Shown one piece after another: positions 44,615-53,137 of a stretch of DNA of 64,000 bases. The stretch lies in NCBI RefSeq assembly GCF_004320535.1, contig NZ_SIHY01000002.1, positions 186,001-250,000 on the forward strand, in the 5' to 3' direction. The position numbers and the translations under genes were made by a program. The notes under the pieces are model-generated. The model did not search any database and was not told the DNA's origin. It saw only the letters and a list, made by a program, of their open reading frames with translations. Numbering within the stretch: position 1 is the stretch's first letter; each line of letters opens with the position of its first letter. Source of the DNA: Arthrobacter sp. S41 (GTDB lineage Bacteria; Actinomycetota; Actinomycetes; Actinomycetales; Micrococcaceae).

Positions 44615-45262
44615 TTACTGCCCGAGTACAACCTTCTTGAGAAACGCGTCTACGTCCTCAAGTTCCTCTTTGCTAACCGAGTGACCGATCTGTGGATAGG
44701 TTTCGCTGGTCAGCTCGGTATGCTTCGAGACCCATCCCAAGGTGTATTCAACTTTGTCGCGGGTAATCACCGGGTCGGCGAGATCCCGTCCCCAGAACAT
44801 CGGGATCGGATTTTCTTGCACCGTTGCGTCGTCAAAGATCTCTAGTCCCTGTGGCTCAACAGCGAATCCTGATAGACCTACGACTGCGCCAATGGCATCT
44901 GGCTGGAACCTTGCTAATGAGGTTGCCATGGCCATTCCTTGGGAGAAGCCGAGCAAAGTAACCGACGAGTGCTGCACGCTCAATGGCTCCAACAAAGACC
45001 ACAGAGCCTGAACGCTTTGTCCTACCGCTTCGGTCGAATAATCGATTTCCTGAGACAGTGGGAACCAGCTGTAGCCGGACCCAGCAGGTAGCGGTGCTCG
45101 CACCGATAGATAAGTGAATTCCTCGGGTAAGTATCGAGAGAGTCCCATCAGATCTTGTTCGTTGGATCCGTAGCCATGAAGGAACACCAGCAAAGGTGTG
45201 CCGATACGAGAATCGTCGTTGCGAGAAATGATGGCGACCGGCGCAGTGTCTGATGAAGTCAT
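44615..45262 (-). CDS. Alpha/beta-hydrolase, carboxylesterase/phospholipase type
   Basis: Hydrolase of 215 residues of the carboxylesterase YpfH/acyl-protein thioesterase type. The nucleophile elbow is LLGFSQGMAMA; the oxyanion region is LLVFLHGYGSNEQDL; the catalytic Asp is likely in GRDLADPVI and the His in QIGHSVSKEEL. The substrate is unknown. ATG at 45262 has no ribosome-binding site and a TAGTCT 7 nt upstream, so it may be leaderless. A longer frame to 45529 crosses the repeat region and is not supported. Confidence 0.86.
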   Translation of the reverse strand: MTSSDTAPVAIISRNDDSRIGTPLLVFLHGYGSNEQDLMGLSRYLPEEFTYLSVRAPLPAGSGYSWFPLSQEIDYSTEAVGQSVQALWSLLEPLSVQHSSVTLLGFSQGMAMATSLARFQPDAIGAVVGLSGFAVEPQGLEIFDDATVQENPIPMFWGRDLADPVITRDKVEYTLGWVSKHTELTSETYPQIGHSVSKEELEDVDAFLKKVVLGQ

Positions 45263-45813
45263 GATTCTAAGACTAACTAACCGATCTGCAAATTCAGTAG
45301 AGCACCAGTGATTCGTCGGCCTTGGGCAAAGCAGATTGAACCGATGAGGTCGGTTGTGGAATGAAAGAATTTTTCGTTCAGCCATGGTTTTGGGGTGCAG
45401 AGAATGTTGTGTTCTCTCAAGAGAATTCCGCAACGTCGTGAGCACTGACGCCGCAAGTTGAACCGCCTGAATTTTCTGCATAGCAGGGCACACCCTGGGC
45501 GACAGGAAGATGCCAATGATGCGATGCAACGGGCGACAGGCATCGATTAGTGAACGAAAATTTTTGTCATGATTAGCGCCGGGTGACGTAAGTACACGCT
45601 CTAGAATCGTTGACTCAAGATGTAGTGACTGAAAAAATTTTTCATTTGGAGTCGATGGCGGGCATCCCCGAATTCCAAGAGGCTAAATAGCGCAAGAAGG
45701 ATCTAAGGCGGTCACCTTCAGGACCGTCGTTCGGGTTGAGGCTATAGGTATTGGGTGTTGCTTAGTGACTGAAAATTTTTGTCACTCAAGATTCCGTGCT
45801 GCGGGTAGGCCAG
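45263..45813. other. Spacer with four related AT-rich palindromic elements
   Basis: No gene in 551 bp between the esterase start and the HNH-gene end. It holds four related sequences, consensus TGAnnGAAAA(a)TTTTTgTCA. They are at 45361-45380 (inverted, diverged), 45551-45569, 45626-45642 and 45766-45784. The last, TGACTGAAAATTTTTGTCA, is near-palindromic. I did not find further copies elsewhere in the window by eye. Confidence 0.55.
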
Positions 45814-47388
45814 TCAGCTACTCTGGGTCGCCGGTTGTCCGGTGTTCATCGGATATCCCAGAACCCGATCTACCTCCGGATTCATTTCCACAAGTGGTAA
45901 CGGGATTATGTGCGGTCGCTGGGAGCCATGATCATCGAGGTGGTCTCGTCCGCTAGCAATATTGACGCTTTCCGAAGTGACGATAGTGTTCACTCCGTGC
46001 GGTGATACCCATGATCTGGTGCCGTCGGGCCTGGCCACGACTTTCCAGCCCAGTGCGTGCTTGAACATTTGATGCTGCTTACAGAGCAGGTGCGTATTTT
46101 CCCGGTTCGTGTTGCCACCGTGAGCCCAATCATCAATATGATCAATCTCGGATCGGTCCGCACTACGCCGACATCCTGGGAAGCAACAATGCACATCCCT
46201 GAGACGAAGCAGGTCCTTCATCGCCTGCGAGGGGCGGTAATTCCTGCGCTCAACATCGATCACTGCGCCGGTCCATGGATCGGTGAGCACCCTCTGGAAT
46301 GATGGCGCATCTTTTGCCAACTGCACTGCGAGCCCGACCGGAATGGGCCCGTATCCTTCTAAATCAGCCAATGCTTTGGTGGGATCCACCAACATCTCCA
46401 AGGCAGGAATGGTGATAGAGAGTCGAGGCTTCAGCGGTGTACCCTGAGCGCCAGGCCATCCGTTGATCATTGCATCGGCATATACATCCGCCAGGATCTG
46501 ATCTTGCGTCCGCCCGTCTTTCGGGTCGTTGATCTGATCAGTAGCCCAGCGCAGCGAATGGGTGATCGACTCGATCACGTCGACACGGTGGTAGAGCTTT
46601 AGACATCCCATGCCGTTTTCTTCTTCCCACCAAGTGACTTTGCGAGCAGCTTCTGACTTCTTGTGTCGCTCCGCAGCTGCCTCTGGATTCATCCTGTCGT
46701 GATAACGGCGAGCTCGCTGATAAACAACATCGTCGTTTGCCGTTCTAGCCACCGGCAAAAGTACACGTTCCATAGTCGCGATCTGATCCGGTGAAAGGTC
46801 CTGAGCGAACTTGATGATGTGCTGGGCCGCTTTGCGGGTAATTTCACCCGCGGCCAGTGCGATCAGAGTGTCCTTACAGACGTGCCGTAGCCCCTTAGCA
46901 GTAAACATTCGCTTGCTGACTTTACGAGGGCTTTCACGCAGGACAATTGCGGCTTCCGCAATGAAGTTGGAGTTTATGACCTGGTCATCGCTCGGATCAA
47001 CGCCATAGAATTCCGCACTCCTCTGGGCTTCGCGAACTTCTTCAGGCGAGGCAGCGTACTGGGTAGCCAGCACCTCGGCAAAGCTAGTCCCGACCTGCTC
47101 AACCGAGTCGGCTAGTAGCGTTGAGGTCAGCGCATCAAGGCTGCTCTTCAGTCGCTGCACCTTGCCCAGCCGATCCAGCGCATCGCCGGGACCGTTCACG
47201 GGCCCGGCATCAAAGAGTTCATTAGCCAACTTCTTCATCGGTCCGTTGTAGAGCTGATGGTCAACATGCTTACCAACGACGGAGTCCAGGTGGGATTCCC
47301 TGCGGGTGCCCGCAGGGTGCAACGGGAGACGATGTTCATCGTCATAATCTTCTACAAATTCTGGATTTCTCATGCTTAATTTTCCCAC
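45814..47388 (-). CDS. DUF222 / HNH endonuclease protein (13E12-repeat type)
   Basis: Protein of about 524 residues. The N-terminal two-thirds are the DUF222 domain common in actinobacteria (AEVLATQYAASPEEVREAQRSAEFYG; RHVCKDTLIALAAGEITRKAAQHI). At about residues 400-445 comes an HNH nuclease motif: CCFPGCRRSADRSEIDHIDDWAHGGNTNRENTHLLCKQHQ. These genes often occur in many copies per genome; their DNA target and role are unclear. The last 80 residues are a poorly conserved tail. The start at 47388 is tentative; an ATG five codons on (47373) is possible. Confidence 0.85.
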   Translation of the reverse strand: MGKLSMRNPEFVEDYDDEHRLPLHPAGTRRESHLDSVVGKHVDHQLYNGPMKKLANELFDAGPVNGPGDALDRLGKVQRLKSSLDALTSTLLADSVEQVGTSFAEVLATQYAASPEEVREAQRSAEFYGVDPSDDQVINSNFIAEAAIVLRESPRKVSKRMFTAKGLRHVCKDTLIALAAGEITRKAAQHIIKFAQDLSPDQIATMERVLLPVARTANDDVVYQRARRYHDRMNPEAAAERHKKSEAARKVTWWEEENGMGCLKLYHRVDVIESITHSLRWATDQINDPKDGRTQDQILADVYADAMINGWPGAQGTPLKPRLSITIPALEMLVDPTKALADLEGYGPIPVGLAVQLAKDAPSFQRVLTDPWTGAVIDVERRNYRPSQAMKDLLRLRDVHCCFPGCRRSADRSEIDHIDDWAHGGNTNRENTHLLCKQHQMFKHALGWKVVARPDGTRSWVSPHGVNTIVTSESVNIASGRDHLDDHGSQRPHIIPLPLVEMNPEVDRVLGYPMNTGQPATQSS

Positions 47389-47718
47389 TCAGAGCCGACA
47401 TTTTGTACTAGTTAATGCCTACCTGTGGATACTCATTAGTATATTTTTACGATTGTTTGCTCTTGCGAACTGAGCGTCCCACCCGGCACTCTCTGCGCCA
47501 ACGGGCCACCTTCCATCAAGAGGGATGCGCACTGTGCCAAAGAAACCCTCAAGGGCATCAGGGATTCAGATAGGCGCAAGAAATTACAGATCGATAAACA
47601 TTTCAAAATTCACTCCGCCATACCAAAAACGCGTATTTGACTAGTACAAAAGATTTCATTGCCTCACTGTGAGCGCTTCGCCAGTAGAGCAGATTCAGCC
47701 CAACCAGAATTAGGTTCC
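47389..47718. other. Spacer with a 12-bp inverted repeat
   Basis: No gene. TTTTGTACTAGT (47401-47412) is repeated inverted as ACTAGTACAAAA at 47640-47651, a perfect 12-bp pair 251 bp apart at the outer ends. It could be two operator copies or the ends of a small non-autonomous element; neither is proven. Confidence 0.45.
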
Positions 47719-48117
47719 ATGAAAAGTTTCGAAGTAATTGACGAATTCCCCGAGCTCGACACAACCGACACGTCAAGCTTCGGTTTTATAGAAGACTCTT
47801 CGTCCAGCGGATCAGGATTTATTGACACCGTATTCGGCGTAATGCCGGTTCTGACCGGTATTTTTGTCGTTCTCTTCCTGGCGGTCGTGGCCTTCATTAT
47901 CTATTCCCAGGTGCGCAACTACCGCAAGATCAAGAGCGCTGGAATGGATCCACTAACCCTCGAGGCAGACTTGGCAACTCGGTTGGCACAATCAGATTTG
48001 CTCGCCCCCAAGAAGTCCCTGGAAGCAAAGTTGAACGAACTTGCCGATCTTCGCACCCGCGGAGTCATCTCCGGGGAAGAGTACGAGCAGGCCCGCCGCG
48101 ACGCACTCAAGGAATAA
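47719..48117 (+). CDS. Membrane protein with C-terminal SHOCT motif
   Basis: Small protein of 132 residues. An acidic, Ser-rich N-terminus (about 1-35) is followed by one transmembrane helix (about 40-65, VLTGIFVVLFLAVVAFIIYS). A basic linker and a C-terminal SHOCT motif LNELADLRTRGVISGEEYEQARRDAL follow. SHOCT motifs often bring proteins together at the membrane; the partner is unknown. ATG at 47719 has TTAGG upstream; the frame to 47659 lacks a signal. It lies 70 bp before the SGNH gene on the same strand. Confidence 0.75.
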   Translation: MKSFEVIDEFPELDTTDTSSFGFIEDSSSSGSGFIDTVFGVMPVLTGIFVVLFLAVVAFIIYSQVRNYRKIKSAGMDPLTLEADLATRLAQSDLLAPKKSLEAKLNELADLRTRGVISGEEYEQARRDALKE

Positions 48118-48151
48118 ATGGCACGGTGTTGCAGATCATCCCTGAGACTGA

Positions 48152-48187
48152 TTGACGGAACGTTACCATACGGTAACAATATAAATT
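48152..48187 (+). promoter_or_regulatory. Promoter of the SGNH gene with a GTTACC palindrome
   Basis: TTGACG (48152-48157), a 17-bp spacer and AACAAT (48175-48180) precede the GTG start by 7 nt, which suggests a leaderless transcript. Between the -35 and -10 lies a dyad, GTTACC-ATAC-GGTAAC (48162-48177), a likely repressor site. The regulator is unknown. Confidence 0.5.
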
Positions 48188-49045
48188 GTGCCTAAAGATT
48201 TTGATTTCGAAACCAGCAATTCCACGGAAAAGACGCTCCATCCTTGGCGCCGCTATGTTGCCCTAGGCGATTCGTTCACCGAAGGGATCGGCGATCCAGA
48301 TCCCTCAAAGGCAGGACAGCATCTTGGCTGGGCGGACCGTCTAGCCCAGGAGCTGAGCACCTCAGTCCCGGACTTCGCCTACGCAAACTTGGCGATCCGC
48401 GGCAGGCTGATCGGACAGATTGTTGCCGAGCAGTTGGCCCCGGCCGTCGAGCTGAAGCCGGACTTGATTTCACTCTGCGCAGGCGGCAACGACGTACTAC
48501 GCCCGGGCGGTGACCCGGATAAGATCGCGGACATTCTTGACGGCGCAGTCTCCAAGCTCAGCGCCACCGGTGCCACGGTGCTCCTTGTTACCGGTCCAGA
48601 TATTCGCGACACTCCAGTGCTCGGAAGCATCCGCGGCAAGGTCGCGATCTACAACGAGAATGTGCGCGCCGTCGCCGCTCGCTACGACGCGATCGTGGGC
48701 GATATGTGGGCCCTGCGTGAACTGCACCAACCGCAGATGTGGGCACCGGACCGCCTGCACTTCTCCCCTCTGGGGCATCAGCGAATCGCCGCCATGGCGC
48801 TGGATTCACTCAACGTACCGCACACCTTGGATACCAAAGTGGAGCCGGTGCAGGATCTACGCACCTGGCGCGAGGCACGCTTCGAGGACCTACACTGGGC
48901 GCGCGAGCACTTGGCCCCGTGGGTGCTGCGTCGTTTACGCCACCAGTCTTCGGGTGATGGCATCAGCGCAAAGCGTCCGTCGGCCACACCATTTACCGTG
49001 GCTAAACCGAACGATTCCCTCGGCGCCGGCGACTGCGCACAGTAG
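48188..49045 (+). CDS. SGNH/GDSL-family hydrolase
   Basis: Esterase-type hydrolase of 285 residues with all four SGNH blocks: YVALGDSFTEG (block I Ser), AIRGR (block II), LCAGGNDVL (block III Asn) and APDRLHFSPLGHQRIA (block V Asp/His). There is no signal peptide, so it is cytosolic; the substrate is unknown. The C-terminal about 60 residues are basic and not part of the fold. The start is GTG at 48188 with a promoter 7 nt upstream. It is followed by a convergent hairpin. Confidence 0.87.
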   Translation: MPKDFDFETSNSTEKTLHPWRRYVALGDSFTEGIGDPDPSKAGQHLGWADRLAQELSTSVPDFAYANLAIRGRLIGQIVAEQLAPAVELKPDLISLCAGGNDVLRPGGDPDKIADILDGAVSKLSATGATVLLVTGPDIRDTPVLGSIRGKVAIYNENVRAVAARYDAIVGDMWALRELHQPQMWAPDRLHFSPLGHQRIAAMALDSLNVPHTLDTKVEPVQDLRTWREARFEDLHWAREHLAPWVLRRLRHQSSGDGISAKRPSATPFTVAKPNDSLGAGDCAQ

Positions 49046-49065
49046 AGGTTAGAAAACAGCAAAAT

Positions 49066-49110
49066 AGTAGGGACAGCATCCACCGAAAACTGGTGGCGGC
49101 TGCCCCTACT
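49066..49110. terminator. Convergent hairpin SGNH gene / metX
   Basis: Arms AGTAGGG and CCCTACT, with an inner CAGC/GCTG and CCACC/GGTGG stem. It lies between the convergent SGNH gene (stop 49045) and metX (stop 49142). Confidence 0.65.
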
Positions 49111-49141
49111 GTTGTATGGGCTCTTGTATGGGCCGACTTCT

Positions 49142-50275
49142 TTAGCGGTTAAAAACCGTTGTGCGCAGAACACCATCGAGCTGATGCGCGTCGGTCAAAA
49201 AAGCATCGTGCCCGATCGGGGAATCGATAAAGTGCACCGGCACCGGTGTTGGCAGTGCCGCGGCTAGCTTGTGCGATTGCTCCGGGAAGTACAGACGGTC
49301 CGAGCTCACAGCGACCACCAGTACATTCACATTTTCCAGCCTCGCTAAGGCGGAGCACAGCGAGTCGTGACCGCGAGCCACGTCGTGGCTCATCAGCGCT
49401 TCGGTCAGCAGCAGGTAGCTGTTGGCATCAAAGCGGTTGGCCAGCTTCGTGGCTTGGTGGTCCAGGTAGCTTTCAACTTGGTAGCGACCGCGCGGCCCCG
49501 AGAGTTTGCCCGTGGGCGCCTCGCCAGGTTGTGCGGTGCGACCAAAGCGCGCTTCAAGTTCAGCTTCCGAACGGTACGTGATGTGCGCCAGACGCCGAGC
49601 CAGGCCTAGCCCGGCATGTGGGCGCGCCTCGTTGGCGTAGTAGTCTCCGCCAGCAAAGTTCGCATCCAGCCTGATGGACTGGGTCTGCACTTGAGCGAAG
49701 GCGATCTGTTCCGCGGTGGCTTGGGCACTAGATGCCATCACCACCAAGTTTTTGACCTGCTCGGGGAATTCAACGGCGTACTCCAAGGCTCGCGCCCCAC
49801 CCATGGAACCACCAATCACCGCATGCCAGGAGTTAATTCCTAGCTGCGCGGCCAGGCGCGCTTCAAGGCGCACCGAATCTTTGATGGTGACAAAGGGGAA
49901 ACGCGACCCATAGGGCACACCGTGTGCGTCCGGCGAAGACGGCCCGGTGGATCCATTACAACCGCCGACCATATTAACGGCGAGAACGAAGTACTTTGTG
50001 CTGTCGATCGTGGCCCCGGGGCCGATAAAGCCGTCCCACCATCCGGGTAGGGATGAATGCCCCTGGGCGACATGTGCGTCGCCGGTCAAAGCATGCATCA
50101 CCAGCACGGCGTTGGAGCCATCGGCGCTCAGCTTGCCCCACGTTTCGTAGGCGAGTTCTACCTGTGGCAGGTAGCCGCCAAACTCGAAGTGGTACTCCCC
50201 CACAGCGCTACGGCGCGTCATGCCGTCTTGGCCGTGGGCGAGCGGTGTTTCTTCGTTGGTTGCAATGGATGCCAT
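49142..50275 (-). CDS. metX: Homoserine O-acetyltransferase
   Basis: Alpha/beta-fold acyltransferase of 377 residues that activates homoserine for methionine synthesis. The nucleophile is in AVIGGSMGGARALE, the substrate region is VNMVGGCNGSTGPSSPD, and the catalytic Asp and His lie in VVAVSSDRLYFP and IGHDAFL. Whether acetyl- or succinyl-CoA is the donor cannot be settled by eye, but acetyl is usual in actinobacteria and fits metY. It begins 2 nt after the metY stop, so the two are one operon under the SAM-IV riboswitch. Confidence 0.95.
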   Translation of the reverse strand: MASIATNEETPLAHGQDGMTRRSAVGEYHFEFGGYLPQVELAYETWGKLSADGSNAVLVMHALTGDAHVAQGHSSLPGWWDGFIGPGATIDSTKYFVLAVNMVGGCNGSTGPSSPDAHGVPYGSRFPFVTIKDSVRLEARLAAQLGINSWHAVIGGSMGGARALEYAVEFPEQVKNLVVMASSAQATAEQIAFAQVQTQSIRLDANFAGGDYYANEARPHAGLGLARRLAHITYRSEAELEARFGRTAQPGEAPTGKLSGPRGRYQVESYLDHQATKLANRFDANSYLLLTEALMSHDVARGHDSLCSALARLENVNVLVVAVSSDRLYFPEQSHKLAAALPTPVPVHFIDSPIGHDAFLTDAHQLDGVLRTTVFNR

Positions 50276-50277
50276 AC

Positions 50278-51621
50278 CTAGAGCGTTTCCTGCAATTCCT
50301 TATTCTCAAGGGCTGCCACAGCGTTAAAGCCCAACTGGAGATCGGCCAAAATGTCCTTGATATTTTCTAGTCCGACGCTCAAGCGCACCAAGCCGGGGCT
50401 TACGCCCGCGGCAAGCTGATCGGCCTCGGAGAGCTGAGCGTGGGTGGTGGACGCCGGGTGGATGGCCAGCGAGCGCACATCGCCGATGTTGGCCACATGG
50501 GAGTGCAGCTCAAGGGCGTTTACAAAGGCTTGGCCTGCCGGCGCACCGCCAGAAAGCTCAAAGGCGAGCACCGATCCGGCGCCGTGCTGGCTGTACTTCT
50601 TGGCGCGCTCAAACCATGGTGAGGAGGCTAGGCCCGCATAGGCGACCTGCTGCACTTCATCACGGGCTTCGAGCCAGTTGGCCACTTCGCGCGCGTTTTC
50701 ACCGTGGCGCTCAACGCGCAGGGACAGGGTTTCTAGCCCCTGGGCGATCAAGAACGCGTTAAAAGGTGACAGCGCTGAACCCAAATCGCGCAAGAGCTGG
50801 ACTCGCGTCTTGAGGATGTAGGCCAGGTTGGCGCCGAGGATGCCGTTCACGCCAAGATCGCGAGCAAAAACCAGGCCGTTGTAGGACTCGTCCGGGGTGT
50901 TAAAGCCCGGGAAGCGCTGCGGGTCCTTGGCAAAGTCAAAGTTGCCCGAGTCCACAATCACCCCGGCGATCGCGTTGCCGTGACCGCCCAGGAATTTGGT
51001 GGCCGAGTGAATGACGATGTCAGCCCCAAATTCGATCGGGCGGATCAGATACGGAGTGGCCAAGGTGTTATCCACCAGCAGCGGCACTCCATTTTCATGG
51101 GCGATCTTGGCGATTTCTTCGATGTCCAGCACGTCTTGGCGTGGGTTGGAAATGGTTTCGCCGAAGAACGCCTTGGTGTTTGGGCGCACCGCGTCGCGCC
51201 AATCCTGCAGGTTATCCGGGTCGGCCACAAAGCTGACCTCGATGCCCAGGCGCTTAAGCGTGTGCTTAAGCAGATTCTGGGTTCCGCCGTACAAACTTGG
51301 GCTGGCCACCAGGTGATCGCCGGACTCGGCGAGGTTCAGGATGGCCAGGGTGGTCGCGGCCTGTCCGGAGGACAGCAACAGCGCACCCACGCCGCCTTCT
51401 AGATCGGCGATGCGAGTTTCTACTGCGTCGGTGGTGGGGTTGCCGATGCGGGTGTAGATCGGTTCCAGTTCCTGCAGCGCAAAACGGGCTGCAGCACTTT
51501 CTGCGCTTGGGAAGACAAAGGAAGTGGTCTGGAAGATCGGTAGTGCCCGGGCACCGGTGGTTGGATCTGGGGTCTGCCCGGAGTGGATCTGACGGGTTTC
51601 AAATGACCAGTTATTGCTCAT
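50278..51621 (-). CDS. metY: O-acetylhomoserine sulfhydrylase
   Basis: PLP enzyme of 447 residues that makes homocysteine from O-acetylhomoserine and sulfide. The PLP lysine is in DIVIHSATKFLGGHGNAIAG. Other marks are the N-terminal FETRQIHSGQTPDPTTGARALPIFQTTSFVF, YTRIGNPTTDAVETRIADLEGG and SSGQAATTLAILNLAESGDH. The ATG at 51621 has GGAGGAAACC just upstream. It is the first gene of the metY-metX operon, 79 bp after the riboswitch. Confidence 0.96.
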   Translation of the reverse strand: MSNNWSFETRQIHSGQTPDPTTGARALPIFQTTSFVFPSAESAAARFALQELEPIYTRIGNPTTDAVETRIADLEGGVGALLLSSGQAATTLAILNLAESGDHLVASPSLYGGTQNLLKHTLKRLGIEVSFVADPDNLQDWRDAVRPNTKAFFGETISNPRQDVLDIEEIAKIAHENGVPLLVDNTLATPYLIRPIEFGADIVIHSATKFLGGHGNAIAGVIVDSGNFDFAKDPQRFPGFNTPDESYNGLVFARDLGVNGILGANLAYILKTRVQLLRDLGSALSPFNAFLIAQGLETLSLRVERHGENAREVANWLEARDEVQQVAYAGLASSPWFERAKKYSQHGAGSVLAFELSGGAPAGQAFVNALELHSHVANIGDVRSLAIHPASTTHAQLSEADQLAAGVSPGLVRLSVGLENIKDILADLQLGFNAVAALENKELQETL

Positions 51622-51699
51622 GGTTTCCTCCAAAAATAGTTCTGTGACTTTTGGGGTAGACCACTGAGAAGACACCGACAGAAAGATCCTCATGAAGGC

Positions 51700-51835
51700 A
51701 CTTCCAGGGTTACCCGCGCTTGTCCTTGGCAGCTTTTTGCTCCTAAGGGCCAGGTCTTCACCCGGGGCACCCCACCGCGGTTGGAGGGTTGCCGCCCAGT
51801 AAGCCGGGGCTTGTTACTGGGACTCATGACCTACT
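51700..51835 (-). ncRNA. SAM-IV riboswitch upstream of metYX
   Basis: On the minus strand the leader contains GGTCATGAGT, GCAACCCTCC, GGTGGGGTGCCCCGGGTGA and GACC, in the order and spacing of the actinobacterial SAM-IV riboswitch. The closing stem P1 is GGTC (51832) with GACC (51753). The GC-rich tail to about 51700 contains the pseudoknot partner. SAM would turn off metYX by a translational or attenuation mechanism. The class call is from memory of the consensus. Confidence 0.85.
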
Positions 51836-51948
51836 TCCAGTGTGCCCGAAAACCGAAGATTTTTGCAATGTGAGAGCGCAAAATGGGTAGCAATCGGTCA
51901 TATTTCGCGCCAGACGCGATTTAGGTGCAGAGAATTCGATCACCGATT

Positions 51949-51967
51949 AAAAATTAGGCTTGCCTAA
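51949..51967 (+). promoter_or_regulatory. Iron-box-like palindrome upstream of the VOC gene
   Basis: TTAGGC-TT-GCCTAA (51954-51967) is a perfect dyad and matches the right half of the actinobacterial iron box (13 of 19 over 51949-51967). It lies 36 bp before the gene. Weaker than the box at 10041; the regulator could be IdeR or a relative. Confidence 0.4.
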
Positions 51968-52003
51968 GTAGAGACTGTCATCACATGTTGTCATGATGGG
52001 CAC

Positions 52004-52648
52004 ATGATGAGGTTAGATCACGTAAGTTATGCCTGCGGCCCAGATGGGTTGTTGCCAACCGCGCAGAGAATCTCCGAGGCCTTGGGTTTGGAGTTCGTTA
52101 AGGGAGGCGTGCATCCGCGCTTCGGAACACGTAATGTCATCTTCCCGTTGAAGCATGGTCAGTATTTGGAAGTGGTTGAAGTGCTCAACCACCCCGCCAG
52201 CGACAAGGCTCCTTTTGGCCAAGCGGTGCGAGCGCGTTCTGAGCTCGGCGGTGGCTGGATGGGCTGGTGTGTTTCGGTGGACGATCTGTCCAGCGCCGAA
52301 GAACGGCTGGGCCGCAAGTCGGTTCCGGGCAACCGCAAATTCCCCGATGGTCGCGAGCTGACCTGGCAGCAGATCGGCATTAAGGGTTTGATCGCCGACC
52401 CGCAGTGCCCGTACCTGATTTCCTGGGACGAAGAAGCAAAGGATCTGCATCCTTCCAAGGCACTTGAACCGAGCGGCGCGATCAGCGAGATCACCATTGC
52501 CGGCTCGCGTGATCGTGTGCTGGAATGGTTGGGGCAACCTGAAAACGTGAATCTGGGCCCAGTAGTCATGGACTATGAGGCACCCAACGGTACCCCGGGA
52601 ATCATGACGGTGACCTTCGAAACCGAAAACGGTCCGGTTGTGCTGTAG
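52004..52648 (+). CDS. VOC-superfamily (glyoxalase-like) protein
   Basis: Protein of 214 residues of the glyoxalase-like/VOC fold. The N-terminal half has the metal-site pattern RLDHVSYAC and YLEVVEVLNHP; the second half has ISEITIAGSR as the repeated beta strand. Members include bleomycin resistance proteins, dioxygenases and lyases; the function here is unknown. Two adjacent ATGs (52004 and 52007) could start it. It is convergent with the GNAT gene, with a terminator between. Confidence 0.82.
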   Translation: MMRLDHVSYACGPDGLLPTAQRISEALGLEFVKGGVHPRFGTRNVIFPLKHGQYLEVVEVLNHPASDKAPFGQAVRARSELGGGWMGWCVSVDDLSSAEERLGRKSVPGNRKFPDGRELTWQQIGIKGLIADPQCPYLISWDEEAKDLHPSKALEPSGAISEITIAGSRDRVLEWLGQPENVNLGPVVMDYEAPNGTPGIMTVTFETENGPVVL

Positions 52649-52660
52649 CAACGTTTTTCA

Positions 52661-52702
52661 AAGGTAGGCGGGGACAATGGCGTCCCCACCTACCTCTTTT
52701 TT
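52661..52702. terminator. Terminator between the VOC and GNAT genes
   Basis: Arms AAGGTAGGCGGGGAC and GTCCCCACCTACCT with a 6-nt loop, followed by TTTTTT on the plus strand. It serves the VOC gene and overlaps the end of the convergent GNAT gene. Confidence 0.9.
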
Positions 52703-53120
52703 ATGTGCTGGCATCCAGACGCTTGCCTAGGACCACAACGTTTTGGTCCACAAATCCCAGACGCTCATAGAAATTGAGCACGGCAGCGTTTTCATTACGC
52801 ACCATCAACTGCACCTTGGGCACACCACGGTCCACTAGCCAGCTTGTTGCGGCCTGAACCATTGTGCTGCCAAGCCCGGTACCCTGTTTGAGAGGATCAA
52901 CGGCCACATAGTAGAGCCAGCCACGGTGCCCGTCGTGGCCCACCATCGCAGTGGAAACAACTTTGTCTTCCTCGATCACGGCCAGCACCGTGGAAGTTGG
53001 GGTATCTAAGGCACGCTGCGCATCGGCGTATGGGTCGTTCCACGGCCGGGTCAGCCCGGTGGCTTCCCACAGTGCCACGGCTTGGTTTATCTGTTGCGCG
53101 GTCAGCTGTGAAATCTGCAT
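52701..53120 (-). CDS. GNAT acetyltransferase, YpeA-like
   Basis: Acetyl-CoA-dependent acetyltransferase of 139 residues. The CoA loop is AVDPLKQGTGLGSTMVQAATSWLVDRGVPKVQLMVRNENAAVLNFYERLGF, which closely resembles E. coli YpeA. The substrate is unknown. The fold is complete. It lies 17 bp from the CPBP gene on the same strand. Confidence 0.87.
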   Translation of the reverse strand: MQISQLTAQQINQAVALWEATGLTRPWNDPYADAQRALDTPTSTVLAVIEEDKVVSTAMVGHDGHRGWLYYVAVDPLKQGTGLGSTMVQAATSWLVDRGVPKVQLMVRNENAAVLNFYERLGFVDQNVVVLGKRLDAST

Positions 53121-53137
53121 GCCTACAGTTTAGGGGT

